Source of the DNA: an uncultured beta proteobacterium
Lineage (GTDB): Bacteria; Pseudomonadota; Gammaproteobacteria; Burkholderiales; Burkholderiaceae_C
Assembly (NCBI GenBank): GCA_903927495.1
Contig: CAIYNH010000337.1
Location: 1-5,012 of the forward strand
DNA: 5,012 nt
Direction of reading: 5' to 3'
Shown here: positions 1 to 5,012 of the stretch, piece after piece
Numbering within the stretch: the stretch's first letter is position 1
Layout: each line of letters opens with the position of its first letter
Position numbers and translations under genes: made by a program
The notes under the pieces: generated by a model
Seen by the model: the letters and a program-made list of their open reading frames with translations, nothing else
Told to the model about the DNA's origin: nothing
Databases searched by the model: none

Positions 1-71
1 GCATCAGCGGCATAAGCGCTGCCCAACGCCAGTGACAGGCTCAAACCCAAGAGAGTCAAAAGTTGTTTCAT
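1..71 (-). CDS. N-terminus of an exported protein (partial, cut by window edge)
   Basis: Reading the minus strand from ATG at 71-69 gives 23 complete codons, MKQLLTLLGLSLSLALGSAY followed by AAD, and then the window ends. This is a textbook Sec signal peptide: one lysine near the start, a leucine-rich hydrophobic core, and an A-x-A-like cleavage site (AYA-A or YAA-D). A Shine-Dalgarno AGGA lies on the minus strand at 81-78, six bases before the ATG, which supports both the frame and the start. The mature protein is outside the window, so its function cannot be told; a periplasmic or outer-membrane protein is the reasonable inference. It is divergent from argS. Confidence 0.75.
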   Translation of the reverse strand, partial: MKQLLTLLGLSLSLALGSAYAAD

Positions 72-114
72 GTAGTGTCCTAAAAAGTGCTTGGAAATTC
101 CAGCGGCGCATTCA

Positions 115-142
115 AACATAAAACATCTACAAAAGCAATCAA
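115..142 (-). promoter_or_regulatory. Candidate sigma70 promoter for the divergent exported-protein gene
   Basis: On the minus strand, TTGATT (142-137) and TATGTT (120-115) are separated by 16 bases. Each matches four of six consensus positions (TTGACA, TATAAT). Transcription would start near 108 and leave a leader of about 37 bases carrying the AGGA ribosome site at 81-78. The region is A/T-rich against a GC-rich background, as promoters often are. This is pattern matching only. Confidence 0.3.
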
Positions 143-172
143 AATCCAAAAATGAAAACTGTGCACGCCACG

Positions 173-178
173 TAAAAT
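173..178 (+). promoter_or_regulatory. Candidate -10 box for argS, implying a leaderless start
   Basis: TAAAAT at 173-178 matches five of six positions of the sigma70 -10 consensus. It is followed by exactly six bases (179-184) before the argS ATG at 185, so the usual +1 falls on the A of the start codon. No Shine-Dalgarno-like sequence is seen just before that ATG. No convincing -35 hexamer lies 16-18 bases upstream, where the sequence is A-rich, and there is no TGn extension. The call rests on the -10 match and its spacing. Confidence 0.35.
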
Positions 179-184
179 CTGCGC

Positions 185-1882
185 ATGCTGTCTGTCAAAA
201 CCGAATTACTTGAAGCCCTGCGCCTGGCGCTGGAAGATTTACTGCCTGGAGCAGGTGCCAAAGCGGCGTTTGAGTCGCCCAAAGTCGCCGCACATGGCGA
301 TCTGGCAACCACGGCTGCCATGCAACTGGCCAAGCCACTCAAACTTAATCCGCGCCAGTTGGCAGAGAATTTGCGCACCTCCTTGCTGGCCACCCTGCCC
401 TATCAAACCTGGGTTGCGGCACTCGACATTGCCGGCCCTGGCTTTATCAACATCAAACTCAAGCCGGCGGCCAAGCAGCAGGTGGTGCGCTCTGTGCTTG
501 CACAAACCAGTGCTTACGGCAGACAAGCTGACAGCGGCAAACGCATGCTGGTGGAATTTGTCTCGGCAAATCCGACCGGGCCATTGCACGTAGGTCACGG
601 CCGTCAGGCGGCGCTGGGGGATGCCCTTTGCAAGCTGTTTGCCAGCCAGGGCTGGCAGGTTTATCGCGAGTTCTATTACAACGACGCGGGTGTGCAGATT
701 GGCACGCTGGCAACCAGCACCCAATTGCGAGCGCAGGGCTTCAAACCGGGCGATGCCTGCTGGCCTACCGATCCAGTCAATCCGGTCAGCAAAAACTTTT
801 ACAACGGCGAGTACATTGCCGACATTGCGGCAGACTTTCTGGCCCAAAAATCCGTCAAATCAGACGACCGGGAATTTACCGCTTCAGGTGATGTGGAAGA
901 CCTGGAAAGCATCCGTGAATTTGCCGTGGCTTATCTGCGCCACGAGCAAGACCTTGACCTGCAAGCCTTCGCAGTCAAGTTTGACAACTATTATTTAGAG
1001 AGCAGCCTGTACACCTCTGGCAAGGTTGATGCGGCAGTGGCGCGCTTGCAGGCGGCCGGTAAAACCTACGAGCAAGACGGCGCACTGTGGCTCAAATCAA
1101 CCGATTACGGTGACGACAAAGACCGTGTAATGCGCAAAGGGGATGGCAGTTACACCTATTTTGTGCCGGATGTGGCCTATCACATCACCAAGTGGGAGCG
1201 CGGTTTTCAGAAGGTGATCAACATCCAGGGCACCGACCACCACGGCACCATTGCGCGAGTACGGGCTGGTTTGCAGGCAGCCGATGTCGGAATTCCGCTG
1301 GGTTTTCCGGACTACGTTCTGCATACCATGGTACGGGTAGTGCGTGGCGGTGAAGAAGTCAAGATTTCCAAACGTGCAGGCAGCTATGTGACGCTGCGTG
1401 ATTTGATTGAGTGGACCAGCAAGGATGCGGTGCGTTTCTTCTTGCTCAGCCGCAAGCCGGATACCGAGTACACCTTTGACGTTGATCTGGCCGTCGCCAA
1501 AAACAACGACAACCCGGTGTACTACGTGCAATATGCCCACGCCCGGATTTGTTCAGTGCTGGCGGCCTGGGGTGGTGATACCGCCACGCTCGGGCAGGTT
1601 GACCTGACCCAGCTGGACAGCCCAGCGGCGCTGTCACTGATGCTGCTTTTGGCCAAATACCCTGAAATGCTGACGGCAGCCACCGATGGTTTGGCGCCGC
1701 ACGATGTCACTTTTTACCTGCGCGAGCTGGCAGCGTGTTACCACAGCTATTACGATGCCGAACGGATTTTGGTCAATGATGAGGTGCTCAAGCTGGCCCG
1801 ACTGGCGCTGGTCGCGGCCACCGCGCAGGTGTTGCACAATGGTCTGGCGGTGCTGGGTGTGAGCGCGCCGCAAAAAATGTAA
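185..1882 (+). CDS. argS: Arginyl-tRNA synthetase (class I)
   Basis: Charges tRNA-Arg with arginine using ATP, in the cytoplasm. At 565 residues it is close to the family's usual length (about 577 in E. coli). Residues 1 to about 95 form the ArgRS-specific N-terminal tRNA-binding domain. The catalytic Rossmann fold follows, with [17 protein letters not shown] at about 125-141 carrying the HIGH-type motif HVGH (135-138). [14 protein letters not shown] follows at about 346-359, and a KMSK-type loop KISKRAG at 393-399. From about 445 comes the helical DALR anticodon-binding domain, including [10 protein letters not shown], and the protein ends APQKM, close to the typical ArgS C-terminus. The start is ATG 185: an in-frame TAA at 173-175 bars an ATG or GTG further upstream, and E. 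coli ArgS starts at a comparable point. No clear ribosome site precedes it. It is the first gene of a probable operon with the SPOR protein 29 bases downstream. Confidence 0.97.
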   Translation: MLSVKTELLEALRLALEDLLPGAGAKAAFESPKVAAHGDLATTAAMQLAKPLKLNPRQLAENLRTSLLATLPYQTWVAALDIAGPGFINIKLKPAAKQQVVRSVLAQTSAYGRQADSGKRMLVEFVSANPTGPLHVGHGRQAALGDALCKLFASQGWQVYREFYYNDAGVQIGTLATSTQLRAQGFKPGDACWPTDPVNPVSKNFYNGEYIADIAADFLAQKSVKSDDREFTASGDVEDLESIREFAVAYLRHEQDLDLQAFAVKFDNYYLESSLYTSGKVDAAVARLQAAGKTYEQDGALWLKSTDYGDDKDRVMRKGDGSYTYFVPDVAYHITKWERGFQKVINIQGTDHHGTIARVRAGLQAADVGIPLGFPDYVLHTMVRVVRGGEEVKISKRAGSYVTLRDLIEWTSKDAVRFFLLSRKPDTEYTFDVDLAVAKNNDNPVYYVQYAHARICSVLAAWGGDTATLGQVDLTQLDSPAALSLMLLLAKYPEMLTAATDGLAPHDVTFYLRELAACYHSYYDAERILVNDEVLKLARLALVAATAQVLHNGLAVLGVSAPQKM

Positions 1883-1911
1883 ATTGGTTTGAACGACAAA
1901 CAAGGCAAAAC

Positions 1912-2592
1912 ATGAAACAACAAGGCGGCGGAACCGTGCTGGGATTTATCCTTGGACTGGTGGTGGGGCTGGGTGTGGCACTGGCGGTGGCGGTGTATGT
2001 CACCAAAGTGCCAATTCCGTTTATCAACAAGGCTTCCAGTCGCACCGCCGAGCAGGACGCGAACGAAACCCAGAAAAACAAAGACTGGGATCCCAACACA
2101 CCTTTGTATGGGAAAAATCCGGTCAAGCCGGCTCAGCCCGGAGCGTCCGCGTCCACGGCATCCACCCCAGCGGCTGCATCTTCGACTGGGGAGCCCCCGG
2201 CTGGTGCAGTCAGAGCCACGCCTGCAATGCTGGCAACAGCACCAGCGCCGGTCAAACCCGAGCCTAAAACCGCAGCCTCTGCCGACCCCCTGGGTGACTT
2301 GGCCAAAGCCCGCACCACCACTGGCAAAACCGCAGCGACGGCAGCAGATGCGGAGCCGTTTACCTATTTTGTTCAGGTTGGGGCATTTCGCACCCCAGAA
2401 GATGCCGAGGGTCAGCGCGCCAAGATGTCGCTGGCAGGTATTGAGACAAAAATATCTGAGCGCGAGCAGTCCGGGCGTATGGTCTATCGGGTACGTGTCG
2501 GGCCCTTTGACAAGCGTGAAGAGGCTGACAAAGCCAAAGCCAAACTTGAGTCCACGGGCATAGAGACCGCCTTGGTGCGCGTGCAGCGTTGA
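1912..2592 (+). CDS. Membrane-anchored SPOR-domain protein (FtsN-like architecture)
   Basis: A 226-residue bitopic inner-membrane protein. A short N-terminus (MKQQGGGT) leads into one hydrophobic helix at about 9-30, then a Pro/Ala/Thr-rich, probably disordered periplasmic linker (about 41-147). A C-terminal SPOR domain occupies about 150-226. The domain shows the usual internal duplication: YFVQVGAFRTPEDAEGQRAK and YRVRVGPFDKREEADKAKAK, each ending in GIET. SPOR domains bind glycan strands stripped of stem peptides at division septa, so a role in division or septal peptidoglycan is likely. The order TM - linker - SPOR is that of FtsN, but nothing here proves it is the FtsN orthologue, so no symbol is given. 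AAGG at 1902-1905, six bases before the ATG, is a good ribosome site. The gap from argS is 29 bases with no terminator, suggesting cotranscription. Confidence 0.9.
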   Translation: MKQQGGGTVLGFILGLVVGLGVALAVAVYVTKVPIPFINKASSRTAEQDANETQKNKDWDPNTPLYGKNPVKPAQPGASASTASTPAAASSTGEPPAGAVRATPAMLATAPAPVKPEPKTAASADPLGDLAKARTTTGKTAATAADAEPFTYFVQVGAFRTPEDAEGQRAKMSLAGIETKISEREQSGRMVYRVRVGPFDKREEADKAKAKLESTGIETALVRVQR

Positions 2593-2653
2593 ACTTTTAT
2601 AGTTTGACTGGCTCAGAGGGGCTGATTCCAAACATTGAACGGAGATTTGAAGA

Positions 2654-3307
2654 ATGAAACGTCGAGATTTATTAGCGGGTATGAGTTCTCTCGCAGCAAC
2701 GGCTGCAGCACTTTCGCCGATCATGGTGCGGGCACAATCGCCGGCCCCGCAACCTGGTGTTGACTTCAAAAGCCTGGACAAAGCCGCCCCGATTGAGGCA
2801 CCTAAAGGCAAGATTGAGATCATTGAGTTCTTCTGGTACAGCTGCCCGCATTGCAATGCTTTTGAATCAACCCTGGCGAGTTGGGTCAAGAAATTGCCCA
2901 AAGATGTTGCATTCAAGCGGGTGCCCATCGCGTTTCAAGACAGTTTTGTCCCCCAACAACGCCTGTTTTATGCGCTGGAAGCCTTGGGTCTGCTGGATAA
3001 ATTGCACACCCGAGTCTTTGCAGCCATTCATGACGAAAAACAAAAACTCAGCAAAGGTGAAGAGATTACCAACTGGATGGTCAAGCAAGGCATCGACAAA
3101 GCCAAGTTTCTGGCCCAGTTTGACTCTTTTTCGACAGCGACCAAGGCCAGTCGAGCGACCCAATTGCAGACCGCTTATCAGGTCGAGGGAGTGCCTGCGC
3201 TGGGCGTAGCCGGACGTTTCTACACCGACGGTGAGCTGGCCAAAAACATGGACCGGGTTTTGCAAGTGGTTGACCACCTAACCGCTGAAGTGCGGCGCGG
3301 GCACTGA
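2654..3307 (+). CDS. dsbA: Periplasmic thiol:disulfide oxidoreductase DsbA
   Basis: Introduces disulfide bonds into exported proteins in the periplasm; DsbB normally reoxidises it. 217 residues. The N-terminus MKRRDLLAG plus a hydrophobic stretch to about residue 23 is a signal peptide with likely cleavage after VRA (27/28). The twin arginine is suggestive of Tat but lacks the full S-R-R-x-F-L-K consensus, so the route is open. The thioredoxin fold begins with IEIIEFFWYSCPHCNAFE. The active site is C64-P65-H66-C67, the same CPHC as in E. coli DsbA, which marks an oxidase. The cis-proline loop is GVPAL, with V180 before P181, again as in E. coli DsbA. The helical insertion lies between, about 75-165. 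GGAGA at 2641-2645 sits eight bases before the ATG. The gap from the SPOR gene is 61 bases. The dsbA frame stays open for 38 codons after its TGA (see findings). Confidence 0.95.
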   Translation: MKRRDLLAGMSSLAATAAALSPIMVRAQSPAPQPGVDFKSLDKAAPIEAPKGKIEIIEFFWYSCPHCNAFESTLASWVKKLPKDVAFKRVPIAFQDSFVPQQRLFYALEALGLLDKLHTRVFAAIHDEKQKLSKGEEITNWMVKQGIDKAKFLAQFDSFSTATKASRATQLQTAYQVEGVPALGVAGRFYTDGELAKNMDRVLQVVDHLTAEVRRGH

Positions 3308-3310
3308 CGG

Positions 3311-3323
3311 GTCGCGTTGCGAC
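3311..3323 (+). other. Small hairpin just after dsbA
   Basis: GTCGC (3311-3315) and GCGAC (3319-3323) form a perfect five-base stem with a GTT loop, starting three bases after the dsbA stop. No T-run follows (the next bases are GTGGCAAAA), so it does not look like an intrinsic terminator. It might mark an mRNA 3' end or be chance. Confidence 0.3.
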
Positions 3324-3382
3324 GTGGCAAAACCATGCCGCAAAGTTCCGTGCAGCGGGCCACTAACCCGATGCCAGACCGC

Positions 3383-3388
3383 TACAAT
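3383..3388 (+). promoter_or_regulatory. Candidate -10 box (TACAAT) for the lptA-lptB transcript
   Basis: TACAAT matches five of six sigma70 -10 positions and sits in the 113-base gap before lptA. The predicted start of transcription is near 3395, giving a leader of about 26 bases. No clear TTGACA-like -35 is present 16-18 bases upstream, so the promoter may be weak or activator-dependent. A perfect inverted repeat (3386-3411) overlaps the box and the predicted start site. Confidence 0.45.
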
Positions 3389-3411
3389 CTTGCCAACTTT
3401 GACGCAAGATT
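3386..3411. repeat. Perfect 8+8 inverted repeat over the lptA promoter/leader
   Basis: AATCTTGC (3386-3393) and GCAAGATT (3404-3411) are exact reverse complements separated by ten bases (CAACTTTGAC). The left arm overlaps the last three bases of the TACAAT box, and the right arm ends nine bases before the lptA ATG. If transcription starts near 3395, only the right arm is in the RNA, so the dyad would act as a DNA operator. If it starts further upstream, the arms could form an RNA hairpin beside the ribosome-loading site. The function is inferred; the symmetry is seen directly. Confidence 0.5.
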
Positions 3412-3420
3412 CATGCCTTT

Positions 3421-4047
3421 ATGAGACTCCCCTTAACTTCCTGGCTTTTGCTGGGTGTGCTGGCACTGCTTGCAGCACAGGCTCACGCCGAAAAGGCCGA
3501 CCGCAACCAGCCCATGAATATTGAGGCCGATGCCTTGCGTTATGACGACCTCAAACAACTCAGTGTTTTTACCGGCAGTGTGATTCTTACCAAAGGCACT
3601 ATCCAGATTCGTGGCGGCCGGATTGAAGTGCGCCAGGACCCGCAGGGCTACCAGTACGGCGTGGTGACGGCTGAGTCCGGCAAATTGGCTTTTTTTCGGC
3701 AAAAACGCGAAGGTGTTGACGAATACATCGAAGGCGAGGGTATGACCATTGATTACGATGGCAAGGCCGACACCGTCAAGTTCATCGACAAAGCACAATT
3801 GCGCCGCTATGCCGGAGTGGTTCTGAACGACGAGTTCAACGCTGGTGTCATCGTTTACAACAACCTCACCGATGTTTTTACACTCGACGGTGCATCGGGT
3901 GCTGGCTCCAGGGGCAGTGCCGGTCAACCTGGCGCTCCCGCCGGCCGAGTCCGGGCCATGTTGACACCCAAGCCCGCTGCCACGGACCCGGCAGCGACAA
4001 CGACACCACTGCGCAGCACCAATCAACTTGGCGGGATCGGCAAGTGA
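3421..4047 (+). CDS. lptA: Lipopolysaccharide transport periplasmic protein LptA
   Basis: LptA polymerises across the periplasm and carries LPS from LptC at the inner membrane to LptD at the outer membrane. 208 residues. The signal peptide is [20 protein letters not shown] plus AHA, with likely cleavage at A23/E24. The OstA/LptA beta-jellyroll domain covers about 30-155, opening with [17 protein letters not shown] and [20 protein letters not shown], which line up well with E. coli LptA (QPIHIESDQ..., TFTGNVIVTQGTIKI). After about 157 comes a Gly/Ala/Pro/Thr-rich tail, low in complexity and probably disordered. ATG 3421 is the first start after an in-frame TGA at 3400-3402 and gives the complete signal peptide. 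No good ribosome site precedes it; the ATG overlaps the TGA of a short frame running from dsbA (ATGA), so coupled translation is possible. The lptB start overlaps its stop. The usual upstream partner lptC is missing here. Confidence 0.93.
   Translation: MRLPLTSWLLLGVLALLAAQAHAEKADRNQPMNIEADALRYDDLKQLSVFTGSVILTKGTIQIRGGRIEVRQDPQGYQYGVVTAESGKLAFFRQKREGVDEYIEGEGMTIDYDGKADTVKFIDKAQLRRYAGVVLNDEFNAGVIVYNNLTDVFTLDGASGAGSRGSAGQPGAPAGRVRAMLTPKPAATDPAATTTPLRSTNQLGGIGK
4033..4036 (+). promoter_or_regulatory. Ribosome binding site supporting the GTG start of lptB
   Basis: GGGA at 4033-4036, inside the 3' end of lptA, lies seven bases before GTG 4044. It favours the overlapping GTG over the later in-frame GTG at 4095, whose AAGG-like sequence directly abuts the codon with no spacing. 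Confidence 0.4.
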
Positions 4048-4835
4048 CCACAGCGCCCGCTGCTGCTGCGTCTCGATTTGAATCCGGCAGCAAGGTGAGT
4101 CGCCTTGAGGCGCATCACCTGCAAAAGTTTTACGGCAGTCGCAAGGCCGTTAAAGATGTCTCGCTGGCGGTGGGCAAGGGTGAAGTTGTTGGTCTGCTTG
4201 GCCCCAATGGTGCCGGCAAGACCACCTCGTTTTACATGATCGTCGGGCTGGTGCGTGCCAGCGCGGGCGATATCACCATTGATGGTCAATCCATTGAGCA
4301 CATGCCGATCCACCGCCGGGCCCGACTGGGTTTGAGCTACTTGCCTCAGGAAGCCTCCATTTTTCGCAAGCTCAACGTTGCCGACAACGTTCGTGCGGTG
4401 CTGGAACTGCAGCTCGATGAGCACGGCAAGTCACTCACCAATGCCGAGATCGAAAATCGCCTCACTTCCTTGTTGCAGGACTTGCGGGTTGAGCATCTGC
4501 GCGAGTCCTCGGCCTTGGCATTGTCTGGTGGTGAACGTCGCCGGGTCGAGATTGCACGCGCTCTGGCGACCCAGCCGCGCTTTATTTTGCTCGATGAACC
4601 GTTTGCCGGCATTGATCCGATTGCCGTGATTGAAATCCAGCGCATCATCAGCTTCCTAAAAAACCGAGGTATCGGGGTGCTCATCACGGACCACAATGTA
4701 CGCGAAACCCTGGGTATTTGTGATCACGCCTACATCATCAGTGACGGTAGCGTACTGGCCCAAGGTACACCCGCCGATATTGTCAACGACGTTGAAGTGC
4801 GCCGGGTCTATCTTGGCGAACACTTCAGAATGTAA
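4044..4835 (+). CDS. lptB: LPS export ABC transporter ATP-binding protein LptB
   Basis: Cytoplasmic ATPase of the LptB2FG transporter, which extracts LPS from the inner membrane and pushes it along the LptC-LptA-LptD bridge. 263 residues with every ABC ATPase motif intact: Walker A GPNGAGKT (53-60), Q-loop Q102 in [12 protein letters not shown], signature LSGGE (160-164), Walker B ILLDEP (181-186) with catalytic E185, and H-loop H217 in [21 protein letters not shown] and [14 protein letters not shown] are typical of LptB rather than of other ABC ATPases. The start is GTG 4044, overlapping the lptA stop as GTGA, which implies coupled translation. It adds a 17-residue Ala/Ser-rich lead-in before [16 protein letters not shown] start at GTG 4095 would give 246 residues, nearer the E. 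coli length of 241. No lptC, lptF or lptG is in the window; rpoN commonly follows lptB and may lie beyond the edge. Confidence 0.96.
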   Translation: MTTAPAAAASRFESGSKVSRLEAHHLQKFYGSRKAVKDVSLAVGKGEVVGLLGPNGAGKTTSFYMIVGLVRASAGDITIDGQSIEHMPIHRRARLGLSYLPQEASIFRKLNVADNVRAVLELQLDEHGKSLTNAEIENRLTSLLQDLRVEHLRESSALALSGGERRRVEIARALATQPRFILLDEPFAGIDPIAVIEIQRIISFLKNRGIGVLITDHNVRETLGICDHAYIISDGSVLAQGTPADIVNDVEVRRVYLGEHFRM

Positions 4836-4873
4836 ACCTATGACCCCCACGCTTGTCACTTCGTGTACTGCGC

Positions 4874-4890
4874 GGCCCCCCGAAGGGGCC
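4874..4890 (+). other. Hairpin in repeat copy 1
   Basis: GGCCCC (4874-4879) pairs with GGGGCC (4885-4890) around a five-base loop CCGAA. It lies 38 bases after the lptB stop. It is followed by TTCGCG rather than a T-run, so it is not a classic intrinsic terminator. It could still stabilise the lptB mRNA 3' end or slow polymerase, as REP-type hairpins can. Confidence 0.6.
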
Positions 4891-4961
4891 TTCGCGCTTT
4901 GGGGCGGCCCGGCAGTTCGAATGAATATGGCCCCCACGCTTGTCACTTCGTGTACGGCGCT

Positions 4962-4976
4962 GCCCCCCGAGGGGGC
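4962..4976 (+). other. Hairpin in repeat copy 2
   Basis: GCCCCC (4962-4967) pairs with GGGGGC (4971-4976) around a three-base CGA loop. It is the counterpart of the copy 1 hairpin with the stem shifted inward: the G-to-T change at 4961 removes an outer pair, while the A-to-G change at 4971 adds an inner one. Stem length is six pairs in both copies. Confidence 0.6.
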
Positions 4977-5012
4977 CTTCGCGCTTTGGGGCGGCCCGGC
5001 AGTTCGAATGAA

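Larger units (their letters stand above)
4839..5012. repeat. Tandem direct repeat, two copies of an 87-bp GC-rich unit
   Basis: Copy 1 (4839-4925) and copy 2 (4926-5012) align without gaps and differ at only four places: A4843/G4930, T4869/G4956, G4874/T4961 and A4884/G4971. Each carries CCCCCACGCTTGTCACTTCG, a C-run/G-run hairpin, CTTTGGGGCGGCCCGGC and TTCGAATGAA. The array starts four bases after the lptB stop and reaches the window edge, so more copies may follow. From memory, similar GC-rich hairpin repeats recur between genes in Comamonadaceae genomes; this was not checked. Nothing like a transposase is present. The period is a multiple of three, and one + strand frame is open through both copies (see findings). 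Confidence 0.9.

Noticed and set aside
152..175. Seven-codon frame MKTVHAT just upstream of argS and in the same frame
   Set aside because: It has no ribosome site and no Arg codons that would suggest attenuation, and it lies upstream of the predicted transcription start. Probably chance.
239..847. Minus-strand open frame of 202 codons inside argS
   Set aside because: Entirely antisense to conserved argS catalytic sequence, with no recognisable domain; a shadow frame.
2598..2603. TATAGT as a possible internal promoter for dsbA
   Set aside because: It matches five of six -10 positions, but no -35 sits at an acceptable distance (TTGGTG at 2572-2577 is 20 bases away), and the operon layout does not need it.
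1750..2928. Long minus-strand open frame (392 codons) opposite argS, SPOR and dsbA
   Set aside because: It lies antisense to three well-identified genes. The translation is Cys/Arg/Gly-rich with no recognisable domain, as expected for the shadow of GC-rich coding DNA.
3324..3524. 66-codon + strand open frame across the dsbA-lptA gap
   Set aside because: It overlaps the lptA signal peptide and early domain in another frame, shows no family features and has no clear ribosome site.
3433..4026. Minus-strand open frame of 197 codons opposite lptA
   Set aside because: Antisense to the LptA jellyroll domain, with no signal peptide or family features of its own.
4656..4946. Minus-strand open frame of 96 codons starting in the repeat and running into lptB
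   Set aside because: Most of it is antisense to the conserved LptB C-terminus; the rest is repeat sequence. No ribosome site was identified.
4874..4976. Repeat hairpins as intrinsic terminators of lptAB
   Set aside because: The stems are strong, but no T-run follows either one. Also rpoN is often cotranscribed with lptB, so termination here is not to be assumed.

Overview
The window looks like ordinary chromosome from a betaproteobacterium of the order Burkholderiales, most likely Comamonadaceae or a close relative. Three things suggest this: the protein sequences, the argS - SPOR protein - dsbA order, and a GC-rich hairpin repeat after lptB that resembles (from memory) intergenic repeats of that family. 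No species can be named. All complete genes lie on the + strand and are tightly packed. There is no sign of phage, IS element, CRISPR array, tRNA or rRNA.

Layout: (1) 1-71, minus strand: the first 23 codons of a divergent gene for an exported protein, cut by the window edge. (2) 72-184: a divergent intergenic region rich in A-tracts. It holds a candidate minus-strand promoter and a -10-like hexamer placed so that transcription could begin on the A of the argS start codon. (3) 185-3307: argS (arginyl-tRNA synthetase), a membrane-anchored SPOR-domain protein, and a periplasmic DsbA thiol oxidoreductase, with gaps of 29 and 61 bases; probably one transcription unit. (4) 3308-3420: a 113-base gap with a small hairpin, a TACAAT -10 box and a perfect 8+8 inverted repeat next to the lptA start. 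(5) 3421-4835: lptA and lptB, overlapping by four bases (GTGA). (6) 4839-5012: two tandem copies of an 87-bp GC-rich unit with strong hairpins, running to the window edge.

Functionally, argS is translation housekeeping. The other three complete + strand genes besides argS and LptB act in the envelope: SPOR at septal peptidoglycan, DsbA in periplasmic disulfide formation, LptA as the periplasmic bridge for lipopolysaccharide. LptB is the cytoplasmic ATPase that powers that transport. In E. coli LptD needs disulfides made by DsbA, so dsbA beside lptAB is at least compatible with a shared theme, though this is inference. lptC, usually just upstream of lptA, is absent here.

I see no strong case for a new biological system. 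The points most worth a second look are the 87-bp tandem repeat, whose period is a multiple of three and whose frame is open throughout; the inverted repeat over the lptA promoter; the possible leaderless start of argS; and the unusual dsbA/lptA junction lacking lptC.
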